From: Monarcha castaneiventris obscurior | Taxonomy: Eukaryota > Chordata > Aves > Passeriformes > Monarchidae | NCBI GenBank assembly: GCA_026261815.1 | Contig: JAMPIT010000174.1 | Coordinates: 5,022,001-5,086,000, forward strand | Length of the DNA: 64,000 bases | Reading direction: 5' to 3' | Shown: positions 53,701-64,000 of the stretch, one piece after another | How the letters are laid out: every line of letters begins with the position of its first letter | How positions within the stretch are numbered: the stretch's first letter is position 1 | Position numbers and translations under genes: made by a program | The notes under the pieces: generated by a model | Told to the model about the DNA's origin: nothing | The model's input: the letters and a program-made list of their open reading frames with translations, nothing else | The model's database searches: none

Positions 53701-54232
53701 AATCAAACATATATCTTTTTTATCTTCCTGAACATATTATTTTCTTCCCACAGTGTATTCTGAGATAGATATACAAGAATTTTTACAGATACAGGAAGCA
53801 CTTACATGTTACAAGATATCCATTAAGGAAAGTGAACATAAAGGTCTTTCTGCAGACAATATTAATTAATAACTCATTACTATTGTTAGCTGGACACACC
53901 GTGGTCACTGGAAAACCAGTCTCATTATAGTATTATCCTCTGATATGTTGGAGTTTCTCTAATGACAATCATCCTGAAAATTAGGAAAAGCTTTGAACAG
54001 CCTACTGATAAAGAGAACAAGCCCATCAATAGGAAGAGTTCTGATACACGTGTAGATATATTAATAAAAAATTGATTGAGTATTCAAAATCTGCATGGAG
54101 GCAAAAATAAATATCCAAGACTATCCAAAGAGCTAAAAATATCAAAAATAATTTTAATTTCTTTCTGAAAAGTAAACATAAATAAAGGTAATAAAATGGC
54201 AAATCATTTCATTACAGTTCCACATTCATGAC

Positions 54233-54413
54233 CTAGAGTGTATTGCTTATTGGTGAGTGATGATGTTGCCACAAGGGAAATGCTAACACACTCAGCAAGA
54301 CCAAGACAGGACTGAAGCATGAAATAGCATCCTTGCAGCCCCAGCAAAGCACGAAGTCGGACTACCTGTGGTGACTGGAACCATTCCAAGCCTAAAGCTA
54401 CCTCATTTATTTT
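54233..54413 (-). CDS. Candidate internal exon, helical-repeat-like
   Basis: The minus block follows an acceptor ending AATGTTAG. It is open for 60 codons to a possible donor GTCATG (weak), and the frame itself runs on to TGA near 54204. The peptide holds VVRLRALLGLQGCYFMLQSC then LGLAECVSISLVATSSL, a leucine-rich alternation like HEAT or ARM helices. Two CpGs support coding slightly. It lies just outside the left arm of the inverted repeat. Product unknown. Confidence 0.25.
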
Positions 54414-54607
54414 CTAACATTGTGTTGAGATAGCAAAGTTGCAGTACGGATTTGGAAAGCCACAACAGTCCACTGCTGATTCATGCAGTTAAATCATGCT
54501 GTTACTACATTATATTTATGCTGCTATCATGCTACTTTATGATGGGAGACTTCATTATGGTCAGAGCCAGAGCAGATGATGAACTACATGTCAAGAGCAA
54601 ACAACAG

Positions 54608-54803
54608 TTGCTTGCCTGCATTAAAAAATATAGTCTAAATATCAGGTGAAATTAATTCTAGTGATAAAGAACCATTACAAGTTTCAGATATAGTCACACA
54701 GAACCCTATTTCAATGATTATCCAAACATACAGCCATGTTTTGCCAAATGAAAGATTTAGCTGTTAATTACAAGAGAACAGCTTATTTATGTTGAGACTA
54801 TAA
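54608..54803 (+). repeat. Long inverted repeat, left arm (core)
   Basis: All 196 bases pair with 57598-57793 in reverse complement without gaps; the only mismatches are at about 54632 and 54794. Similarity continues inward (to about 54905, with small indels) at a visibly lower level, roughly 80 to 87 percent. It stops abruptly on the outer side near 54605. It does not match CR1, LTR or SINE sequence. The outer end reads CAGTTGCTTGCC from 54605. Confidence 0.95.
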
Positions 54804-54989
54804 TGAGGGTTTTGCTTTTTCTTTGATCCAGAGTCTTTATTTAGCTGTGTGTGTTCTTTGTATCTTCAGGAACACTGTGGTTTCAGTTTTTGTAGGGTTT
54901 CTTATAGTGCATCTTCAGCAATTTTATTTGTAACTGTAACCAAATAATTTGAATAAAATTCCTGGGAACCCGAACAGCAAAAAAAGCCC

Positions 54990-55024
54990 CTGGCTTACTG
55001 ATAAGGTTTTATCTGAAAAGCCAG
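54990..55024. repeat. Hairpin just inside the left arm
   Basis: CTGGCTT at the left pairs with AAGCCAG at the right, and the interior GATAA/TTATC extends the stem around a short loop. Total length is about 35 nt. Confidence 0.55.
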
Positions 55025-57295
55025 ATTTGGAAAGCACTAAACAAATATTGTCTATTGATCACCTGCAACCTCCAAGAAAAAATTCACCTTTTAATTTCGA
55101 ATTTTGATCAAACCTTCAAATTAGTTCAATCATTCCACTGGAGTATAATTTTGGATACTGAGTTTCTTTTGCTGAATACCTGGACTTTGGTTGCTCTGAA
55201 ATAAACTGGGATATTTTTTCAATTTTGTGACATTCATTTTATTACTTAACATATTTTTAGATATTTTCATCTTTCTGTAAGTAAAATCTATATTTGCTCT
55301 GTTTCTAATTCTCTCCCCATTAAGACTGTAGAAATGGGCATTATATAAAATAAATGTTAAACCACCTTCCAATTTCATGTTTCCAGCATTAGTCATTTTG
55401 TTTTGGTCAACTTTCTCAATTCTGTTGATATTCACCAGAGCAATTTTAGCTGAATTAGCTTCAGTATAATTTGTTGACACACTGACAGTCTGGCGTTGCT
55501 TTTCTACAGAAAATGTCCATTATTATGTAGATATTTTTATCCTAAGGCTCAAATATTTAAGACAGGCAACTGTACTGAAGTTAAAATATGATAATTCTGC
55601 AATTAAGATGAACTCAATGTTTCCTCTGAGAAAGAAGTAATTATGATGAACCCATTCATGGTACAGCATGACTGTAATGTAGCAAAAATGAAATCTAGAC
55701 TGACAAGAAAATCCTATGGAATTTAGAAGAATCAAAAATCCCCTCCAGTGCCAAGGAGTGTACTATTCTGTCAGGTGAAAATTCAAACATCATGGAAAGC
55801 TACACATTACATGCTGTTCCAATGTACAAATCATAGTTGGAATGTATATAAATGAACCCATTAAAAAGCAGAGTTGTGGGGTTTTTATGAGATAGCATAA
55901 GACAGCCTTTTCTGGTTTGGATGGTTTTGGCTGGGCTTGTTGGGGCTTCTTTCTTTGTTTGCTTGGTTTGCTTTAACAGTAAGAGAGATCCAACACCTTT
56001 GAGGTTTTGCCAGACTGAAAATTTCTGGTGCTAATTTTATTTTCTATTCGTAGAAGGCCTTATCAGGTTTTACTACTTACTTAAGATCAGCTAAGAACAG
56101 CATGTCCAGAATGAAACAGCACTTTTAAAAAGCACAGATGATACCAGAATATGGATGCAAAAACCTCAGCTCAGCTTTTCCATCCGATTTTCTGAAAGGA
56201 ATTTATGCAGTATTAACAATGATATGTGTATGTCTTAACTATAAAACAGAAAGACTAAAACCTTTGCATCTCAGTAAAATGCTCTGCAAATTATATGTGA
56301 ATTGCTCTGCATATTTGCAAAATATTTTTTGTTCTGAAGCCTATTTACTGAACTTATATTCTATTGATTCTCAATGTGAGAACTGAGTATGCTTTGAAAA
56401 GAGGTATGATTGTGTTTATGTAGCAGCAGCATGCCTCTGGATCCCTGAAATCCTACTCAAAATATTCAAAATGCTATGCCTATTTTTTTTTTCTCTGTGA
56501 TCATTTTAACTCTTTAACAGCAGCAATTACTAAAAATGGTGAGTTCAGTTTGTCAAATAACTCAACTGAAGCCAAAATCAAATTGTTATTCTGGTTCACT
56601 TAAAGCCATCCAAAGACCTAGAGGGTTATCAAGAAACTGTTTTGTGGATAAGAGAACAAAAATCAATCTGTATTCTTGCATTCTTCCCAAAGGCTTATTA
56701 GCCCAGCAATATTCATCACCTGTTGTATTCTATGTGAAGACTTTTAACTTTATTCTTTTTTCTAGAATAAGCAAAATAGAATTCTGTTTCAATTACGACA
56801 ATGTGATTTTCAGATGTAATCACAACTACTTAACTTAAAAGTAATTAGAAAATTGTGCTAAAGTCATAAAGGTTTAGCAAAAGTTATTTATATAAACTTA
56901 ATGAAAAAAGACCAGATGTGTTAGAGACTGTCAAGACTCCGCTGTCCCTAAACAGGTCTTTTTTTTTCTTTTCATATGTAATTGTCTTTTAAAGAGTTGG
57001 AGGAGAAAAAATTTCCAACCAACTTCATTTTAACCTACAGATTTATGAATTCTAGGATAACATTACATTTTCATAAACTTGAATTCATTGTGCTCTTTGC
57101 ACATTAGTAGCATTAATGAAGTTTATCTTTCTGAACACTATAGATTTGCTACAGTTTTTCATCCTCTACCTTCTGCAGTTGAATATAACAAAACTGTGGC
57201 TCCCCTGTATGACAGAAAAAAATGGTACTAAGGTTTTGGGCAGTTTGTTTGGTTTTGTTGTTTTGTTTTGTTTTTTTTTTTAATCCTGTCTTCAC

Positions 57296-57383
57296 CCTGA
57301 GCGATATTCTGATAATGTGAAGAAACATAAAAACCATATGAGTACCATCAGCTGTAAGACTACATCTAGTCTTACAGGTCTGT
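57296..57383 (-). CDS. Candidate internal exon with strong acceptor
   Basis: A strong minus acceptor (GGTTTTTTTTCAG) opens an 88-nt block. One frame reads RPVRLDVVLQLMVLIWFLCF and on to a donor GTGAAG after CTCAGG. The hydrophobic stretch could be a membrane or helical-repeat segment. A perfect 10-bp hairpin sits in the middle of it. It lies between the inverted-repeat arms. Product unknown. Confidence 0.2.
57352..57377. repeat. Perfect 10-bp stem hairpin
   Basis: CTGTAAGACT and AGTCTTACAG are exact reverse complements around ACATCT, with no mismatch. Confidence 0.8.
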
Positions 57384-57597
57384 CTGAAAAAAAACCCAGT
57401 CAACAATAAAATATACAACCCACATTATAAACAGCATATTAAAATCCTTTTCTGATCTTGCAATGTCCAACAACTGTTCAAGTACTTGCACACTAAAATC
57501 CACAGTAGAAAAATCCAAACCACAGTATTCCTGAAGATACAAAGAACACATACAGCTAAATTAGGACTCTTTGGATGAAAGAAAATTAAAACTCTTG

Positions 57598-57793
57598 TTA
57601 TAGTCTTAACATAAATAAGCTGTTCTCTTGTAATTAACAGCTAAATCTTTCATTTGGCAAAACATGGCTGTATGTTTGGATAATCATTGAAATAGGGTTC
57701 TGTGTGACTATATCTGAAACTTGTAATGGTTCTTTATCACTAGAATTAATTTCACCTGATATTTAGACAATATTTTTTAATGCAGGCAAGCAA
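57598..57793 (-). repeat. Long inverted repeat, right arm (core)
   Basis: Reverse-complement partner of 54608-54803, 194 of 196 identical, separated by 2,794 bp. The inner margin (about 57490-57597) matches the left arm's inner margin with more substitutions and a 2-base indel. The outer end stops near 57796. The 8 bases outside each arm do not match each other, so no target duplication is visible. Confidence 0.95.
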
Positions 57794-57796
57794 GTG

Positions 57797-60700
57797 TGAA
57801 ACTCCAAGTACTGCCCTTCAGCTCAGGAAAAAGTTGTTATCCATCATTAAATATCTTATGCATGAATGCTTTATGACCCCATCAGAATATTTGGATCAAA
57901 AAACTAGTTTCTGTAACACTGTTCATAAAGAAACCTCCTTTAAAATAGCAATGATTATGCTACATTCAGTCCAAGCCAGTCTCATTCACACAAAAAGCTG
58001 CATTTGCTATTCATTTTTGTTGCTACATCTGGGCATATTTATTAGGTGGCAGTTAATTCTGCAAGGACAACCTTCAAGAAAAACAATCACATAAGGGACA
58101 TAAAGCCATATTAAACATTTTCCAGCAATTAAAACAACAACATTAACAAAAACAATAGAGAAAAAAGCACTTAATCTAGCACAAAATTCACTAAGCAATT
58201 TCCATTAAAAAATTGAGAATTAATTCCTGGGGAAAAAAGGAAAAGCTGACCAATTGTACTATAAGGTTAATGGGATTAATCTAATCACATTCAAAATATG
58301 CAATGTTCAGGGAGTAAAATGAAATAAAGATTTTGGTAAAGTGCAGAAATTTGCAGATATGCAACACTAGGTAGTCAGCTTTACAAGATTAAAGAGCTAG
58401 GATCCTTGAGCTTTTATGGTACCTAGAATTCGAGACAGAAATTTTTTTTTGTGGGAAAAATTGTTATGCCATTGTTACTGGAATGATCACTGAAGTTCTA
58501 CATCCAGAAAAGTCTCCACATCCTTTTTTTTTTAATCATTTGTATTTCCTTTTCCAAGAAACTCTGATACTGAAGAGACTGGCAGATAGTCAGGGACCAA
58601 GTGATATGTTGGTAATACTCTATTTTTAAGTTGCTCTGCTAATTAGTCACTTTGCAAAATGGGTAGTAATGAAAAGGCTTAAACCCAATCAACAAAATAC
58701 ATTAAATCAATTATTGGCAAGAGTATACAGAACACATAGTATGATTTTACAGAATAACTATGAAGTAAATTAAAAAGTAATTCTAGAGCTCACTCAGTGA
58801 CAGTAAAAGATAAGATCCATTACTAAACTGAAGTTATTTTCCTATTACAACCACAAGGATGTGTTTCCCAGAAAAAAAACCCCAAATTGTATTCAAATCT
58901 GCAACACTAAATTCCTTAAATTCAAATAATTAGAACAGAGATGCACACAAAGGCAAGGGCTCAGGAGTCTCTGAAGAGTAAAGTAACTCTGTCTGAAGAA
59001 GGAATGCGTGCTAAAGAAACAGATACCTTTTCCATGAAAACATTCAGAATACAAGGGGATCTTCCAAGCACTATGAATTGTATAAACACTATGTTCTACA
59101 TTATTTCTCCACACAACAGCAATTTTTATAGGAATTATGTTCAATATCTCTTTCCCTTTATTGAGCAGTCTCCACTGGATTTGTTCCTGGATGCTTCAGA
59201 ACTTCCATCCCTCCTCCTTACTGGCAACATCTCTGGTAACAATCAGTACAGGAAGCAACATCTGAGCTTGCGAAGAGATATTCACATCTTCAAGGAAGTC
59301 TTCATAGAGTATTTAATACTCAGACCATTAAATTTAGGATTTAACAGATGAATTCCTGTCAATGCCATATTCCTTTGTAAATAATACAGTGAAATAAATA
59401 TTTGCAGAGAATAGCATAAGATCACAAGTGACTGATCCTGTGACAGATTAACACATATTTTCACTGACTACAAATGCAATTTAAAGTGACTTTATTTCTA
59501 ATTTAGACCTGAGTCACAGGATTCGCTTTATTTCACTAAACCTTAAGACAAAAGTATATAATGTAACATGTTTTCAATCTATTTGGTCCCTGAAACACAA
59601 ATCATATCTTCCTATAATATTTGTACTGAACTATGCACCTGGTTAACATCTTTCTTTGTTACTTAAAAGATTAATATTTGAAAAATAAGGAAGACTTAGA
59701 TTTAGCTAATATCACACATAATTGATTTAGAAAATAGAAATAACTGCCCACTTTGTCATATAGTTGCTTTCGGTTTTTTTGAAGAACACAGAGAAACACC
59801 AGAATAAGAACCCTGTCCTACTACCATATGGCATAATGAACTCAGCTATGAAATACACTAAATCTATTGTTAAAGACTTTGTTCTGTATGAAAGAAGGGT
59901 TATAAGGCAATGAATTGCAGTATGTTGCACATGAAATCCAAGCACAAATCTGCACTTTCAGTGCTTACATTTGAACTTTTTAATTTGATGCATCATCTAA
60001 AATTGCAACACATTTCCTATCAGAAAAGCAAAGTATTCAAATAACAACCTAATTTGAAACTAACTGAAGAAAAAAACCTGATGAAAGGCATTTTTTCAAA
60101 TGGCATGAACACTTGCATGGAAGAAAAAACAGATTATTCAGGATTATATATTACTATATCCCTTTTTGATTTTTTTTTTTTTTTAATCTTAAGTAAATAT
60201 GAAAGTATTACAAATGGACACTTGTGCACAATGAGTCAAAAAAGGTCTCCAAACTGTTCTGGTGAGAGACATAAATTCTTAAGACCTTTGCTCTTCAACC
60301 ATACTCCCTATCTACTTGCAAGAAAAAGTATCGGGCCATCACTGCAAAAAAATTCTCTGCACTTTTCTTACATCTTACACATTTTCTCTAGAAAGAGCCA
60401 CTGAAGCTTTTACATTAAAGTACCTCATTCCCTTTTAGATGGTCTCTGTGCTGGGGAAGAAGGCACTTGTAACTATGTCCCAGTACCTTGACTTTCAGAT
60501 TTGTTAAACTCCTGAGAAATAAATGACTTTGTAAAAGCCACGTGACTTGGAATTACACTTAAAACAGCTGAGGGTAAAAATGAAGTTACTAAATCTCAAC
60601 ACACATAATAAAGATTATAGTTAGAAATATTTATAAAATATTAAGATCTTTAAAAAATTAAAAAACACATTTATTCCACTTATATCAATATCAAAAGCTG

Positions 60701-62883
60701 AAGATCCTTGTCCTGTTTCTTATCAGCAAGGTTTCAGTTTTCTACTTTTCATGATCCATTCCAAATAAAATTTCTACTGATACAGTATGCTGGCCCTGTC
60801 GCACTAGTCTCCTTCAGCAAAGATTTTGAAAATTTCTTCCTGTTTTGACCAACCTATTTCAGTACAAAGAAAACCCAGACAGATTTCCCAAGGTAAGTCA
60901 TGGCTGCAGTAATCAGGTGTTCAAGGACTTCTGTTCTTGCTCAGTTGCTTTGGAGAGAGCAGGGCTTCCTCTCACTGACTCCCGTGATTTATCTGATAAT
61001 ATCGGAGTAGATCATATCACAGAGCAACTTCTGAGTTTCAGTAGCAAATACATATATTTAAGCTACTTGCAATTCAGTATTATTGTACTATAGCTTGTAA
61101 TTTTACTATATGCTACTGTTCAAAATATCTTGAGGAGGAAGGATGAGTTCTGGGAAAGAGCTAGATGGAAGGAGGGCAATAGAAACAGGGACAGATTTCA
61201 AAATCAGATATTACAAAATTTATCTTATTACTAGAAATATATTAAATATTATTTTTAACATGCCAGGCATAAGTAATACATTACTCCTACAGACTCTTGG
61301 CCTATAAACTCAAGCAAAAGAAGGAAAAAGAGGTGAATTTAGGAATAAAAATATGCACATTGCTAGCTATACGAAACGTAAAGCAAAAGTGGTTGGTTTA
61401 TTTGTTGCTTTTTTAAAAATTATTTTCATTCTCAGCTTTGCACATTTGAAGCCAAGCTTTGGGGAAAAACAATGTATAACAGAGGAAAAATAGGCCTACA
61501 GTTATCACCAAAAGAAAACAGAAAGCCATACTGAAAGATATAAGAAAGAGTAGTGTTACAATTTTTATTTCCTTTTTCATGCTTTTTAAGCCATTTTTAG
61601 TGTACCATATAAAGTAGTCAGAATCTTCCAGTAACTTTCCAGACAGAGGGCAAGTCCTCCTCCAGGTACAAGGCAAGTACCATCATTAAAAGGAGGATGA
61701 CATACAGTCTGTTATATTTCAGTTCAATATCAAAATTTTGCAATAGTTTCTGTGGGACAAAACCTGTACTTCTAAGACTGCATGTTAAAACATCTTTGCA
61801 TTGTTGTGTTTAATTTACAATACACTCACATGTGGAGACCAAGTCAAGATAACAATCAAAATATGCAGAAGCTTTTGAGAAAGTTGAGTGGGGTTGTTAA
61901 CAGAGCAGTTAAGCTTTTGCCACTCACATCATTCTCTGTTCATTAAGCTCTGCGTGCAAAATTAAAGTCAGTAATTCTATCATTGTAAATTGGCTCTTCT
62001 GAACATAAATGATTCAAGAGTGTTGAATCCCAGCTGTCTGCTACCAGTACTCAGAGATTAAGGAGCTATCTCACATTAGGTTGCCAGCTATGATTTTCAA
62101 AGTCTAAAACAGCAGAGCTTCCAGTTTCTTGAAACACATGACAATATACTGAACATCTTCCAAAAGTGCTCTCAGCAGGGAATAAAATCACAGGCTCTTC
62201 ACAGTTAGAAAGATTTCCATGTTCACAGTTCTTAATTCTTTACAGGTTTTGGTACATCCATGGAAAAGACCCTGTTAGCTTCCATACACAGAAGGATGAG
62301 GGCACATGTGTGTCCACAACCACAAAATCATCTCACCATAGAGCTTACAGAGAAGGAGCGCAAACACTCCTCTGTTCAAAAAACTAATCCTTTCAGAAAC
62401 ATACATTTTTAATTTTTTCTTTAATTGAAAAATGTAAAAATCTCTAATTTTTCATTTTGCCTCTGACTCTTGAGTTCTTGTACTCAGAGTTTGGATTAAA
62501 AGGCAGGAGACGCTGGTACTCTTTTTCTAATTTGATGCTTATTATTTCTTATCTATAGCACAGCTGCATGGAATGTGCTCCTTTGATGCCAAGGTGGAAA
62601 ATGGCTACTGAGTGCTGTTTCCAAGGTCCTTTAAAGCCTAATTTAACCAATTAAGAATTGCCAAGCAAATTGGTTTTACTTATAACCCAATAACTAACTA
62701 TTCATGGTCCACACTGCGGGATTTTTTAACCTAATACCAGAACACCCAGAATTGTGAAGAAGAAAGAAGAAGTAAAAACCTACACCCAAAGTCCTCCATA
62801 TTGCTACATACATCTACGTTACTATATTCCATAAACCTAAATTTCTACATTTCTACATATTCCACCCAGTGGCATAACTTTAA
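57797..62883. other. AT-rich stretch, no secure gene
   Basis: No recognisable repeats. The plus frame 57780-58094 begins at the arm's outer edge, behind a pyrimidine tract ending in CAG. The plus frame 58941-59351 (136 codons) overlaps plausible minus frames. A minus block near 61580-61710 (VPGGGLALCLESYWKILTTL) has an acceptor but runs into a stop. I could not decide which, if any, are exons. Confidence 0.35.
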
Positions 62884-63058
62884 TTATGCATCAACAATCC
62901 CAGTGTTATCACACAGTCTGGGAAGTCTTTCCCAGGGTCTAAGGTCAAATGGAGTGCGCTTTTGAGGATCATTGCTTGTCAGATCTGAAGGAATGAAATT
63001 CTCAGAATTCAGGGTTCCAACAGAAAAACATTTCTTTTTATTGAAGGAGCAATAGAAA
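62884..63058 (-). CDS. Candidate exon, minus strand
   Basis: The minus block begins after an AAAATTTAG acceptor and is open for 57 codons to TAA. The peptide contains FIPSDLTSNDPQKRTPFDLR followed by PWERLPRLCDNTG, a polar, proline-containing segment that looks more like a true protein than most AT-rich frames here, with a CpG inside. No good donor lies before the stop, so it would be a terminal or alternative exon, or a remnant. Function unknown. Confidence 0.25.
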
Positions 63059-63666
63059 CTAAATTTTTAGCACAGTATGTACCAAGAAGCTAAATTAAAA
63101 TATATTCATTAGTTATACCTCATATAATACAAAGTGAGCACTCCTATACTTTCAGGCAGAAAAAGTAAAATTTGAGAATTTACATCATAAACTATGTAAA
63201 TATCACAAAAGATTAATGAAATCTATATTACTGAGTGTAAAAAGATAGTATGAAATTACATTTCTGATACCTGACGTTTCCATTGTAGATAATTTCTAGG
63301 AAAGATAGTAATATCAAACTTTTTAAACTAAGCCTGTTACTTATATGGACAGGAGTATGAACTGAATTTATCGTCTAAGGATCTTGTTATTCAGCATTTA
63401 TCTAAATTTTAATAAGATATACAATTGTGCATGCATTCATTTTGGTAAACAGGTCAATAAGAATTACTTCTGATACTTATCCAAAATAATAATGAAATAA
63501 TAATTATTTAAAATATTATATAGATAAAAATAAAGCACAGTCGCTATCCTGCAGATTTTATGGCTCAAGTATAAAACAAGAGACAGTAAGTTCACAGAAA
63601 AGTAAAAAGAAGCAACACAGAACTCATCAATGTGACTGTAAGTGCTATTAACAGACTCAAGCCTAC
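63059..63666. other. AT-rich intervening sequence
   Basis: About 600 bp between two candidate minus exons, very AT-rich, without recognisable repeats. It would be an intron if both exons belong to one gene. Confidence 0.35.
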
Positions 63667-63866
63667 CTGTCAAATCTATTCTGGGTATTCCAAAAAACCA
63701 GAACTTAACATAAGGACTTAGAAAAAAGTACAGCATCTGCATTAGGTGCTCCAGTAAGTAAGGTGGCAGAGTGGGAGATAGCACAGCTACTTTTTTGGGA
63801 GCCCAAGTGGGTGATGAAGCTGTCATCACAGGCTGATAGACTGGAGTCAGCATCTCAGTGCTGAGT
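63667..63866 (-). CDS. Candidate internal exon, minus strand
   Basis: The minus block has an acceptor ending GCATCTCAG and a donor GTAGGC after TTGACAG, with one frame open throughout (about 66 codons). The peptide reads LTPVYQPVMTASSPTWAPKK, then SPTLPPYLLEHLMQMLYFFL and an aromatic FWFFGIP. Both borders are acceptable splice sites and the content is higher in GC than its neighbours. It would be upstream of all other candidate exons of the minus gene. Product unknown. Confidence 0.3.
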
Positions 63867-64000
63867 CTGAGATGCCATGAAAGGTGTCAGTATTAGTACA
63901 TTAAAGGCCTCAAAAGAGAAAATGTCTACGTTTTCCTTGGTGTGCTCTAAAAGAATGGGAGCTAAGGGGAATGCAGAGCAAGAAAGTAAGAAAAAATGAT

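Larger units (their letters stand above)
38516..54604. other. AT-rich, repeat-poor stretch, probably intronic if the minus gene is real
   Basis: No CR1, LTR or SINE was recognised over 16 kb, unlike the left half. It contains the candidate minus exons listed separately, A- or T-runs (41187-41199, 44475-44486, 47810-47823), a 41-nt hairpin at 42801-42841, and a 15-bp motif (TTTGATTCAAATATA) repeated at about 46255 and 46300. GC-richer blocks at 39070-39300, 41690-41900 and 44760-45060 hold no frame I trust. Confidence 0.4.
54906..57489. other. Spacer between the inverted-repeat arms
   Basis: About 2.6 kb of AT-rich sequence holding open frames on both strands: minus 55130-55508 (125 codons from an AG acceptor TTTTCTGTAG to TGA), plus 56521-56838 (106 codons behind a strong pyrimidine tract) and minus 57296-57383. 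None resembles a transposase that I can recognise. Because both strands offer similar frames, most must be chance. The spacer itself shows no further clear symmetry. Confidence 0.4.

Noticed and set aside
56521..56838. 106-codon plus-strand frame with a strong acceptor-like tract
   Set aside because: It conflicts in strand with the minus candidates around it and has a GTGAGT donor only 18 bases in, so the long frame is not clearly used.
54605..57796. Complete DNA transposon with long terminal inverted repeats
   Set aside because: The arms fit, but there is no target duplication (8-bp flanks differ, no TTAA or TA), and no transposase was recognised between them. Left as a hypothesis in the findings.
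1..64000. CRISPR arrays, operons, ribosome binding sites
   Set aside because: None are expected or seen. The repeats and composition indicate a vertebrate nuclear genome.

Overview
The window reads as vertebrate nuclear DNA, most likely from a passerine bird. It has no bacterial-style gene packing, no dense coding, and no tRNA or rRNA genes. It carries several CR1 LINE copies with the avian CR1 3' tail. It also carries one SINE with a tRNA-Ile-like head and a CR1-like tail, the architecture I know as TguSINE1 of passerines. Two retroviral-type solo LTRs are present, one of them with a perfect 5-bp target duplication. The passerine placement rests mainly on the SINE and is an inference.

Bases 1 to about 35,300 look like intergenic or gene-desert sequence. 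They hold a probable LTR ending at 1386, CR1 fragments at 2520-3035 (minus), 13052-13731 (plus), 17352-17645 (minus) and 31231-31765 (minus), a solo ERVL-like LTR at 15969-16453, and the SINE at 31770-31907. There is also an evolving pentamer microsatellite (2725-2789), a CpG cluster that could be regulatory (27025-27347) and an AT/AC microsatellite near 34,740. No convincing host coding exon was found here.

From about 35,300 the sequence turns more AT-rich and almost free of recognisable repeats. On the minus strand I see what may be the 3' end of a multi-exon gene: a 35-codon terminal coding exon (38405-38512) behind a good splice acceptor, then a possible 3.1-kb 3' UTR running to an AATAAA at 35313-35318. 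Further minus-strand blocks with open frames and plausible splice sites lie upstream (41.4, 50.5, 54.2, 57.3, 63.0 and 63.7 kb). I could not identify the gene, and these exon calls are weak without homology or RNA evidence.

The most striking structure is a long inverted repeat. Bases 54608-54803 are the reverse complement of 57598-57793 with only 2 mismatches in 196 positions, across a 2.8-kb spacer. The inner margins of both arms stay recognisably similar but clearly more diverged. No family explains it from sequence alone. Long-TIR transposon, inverted duplication with gene conversion, and assembly fold-back are all open, and if transcribed it would form a near-perfect RNA duplex.
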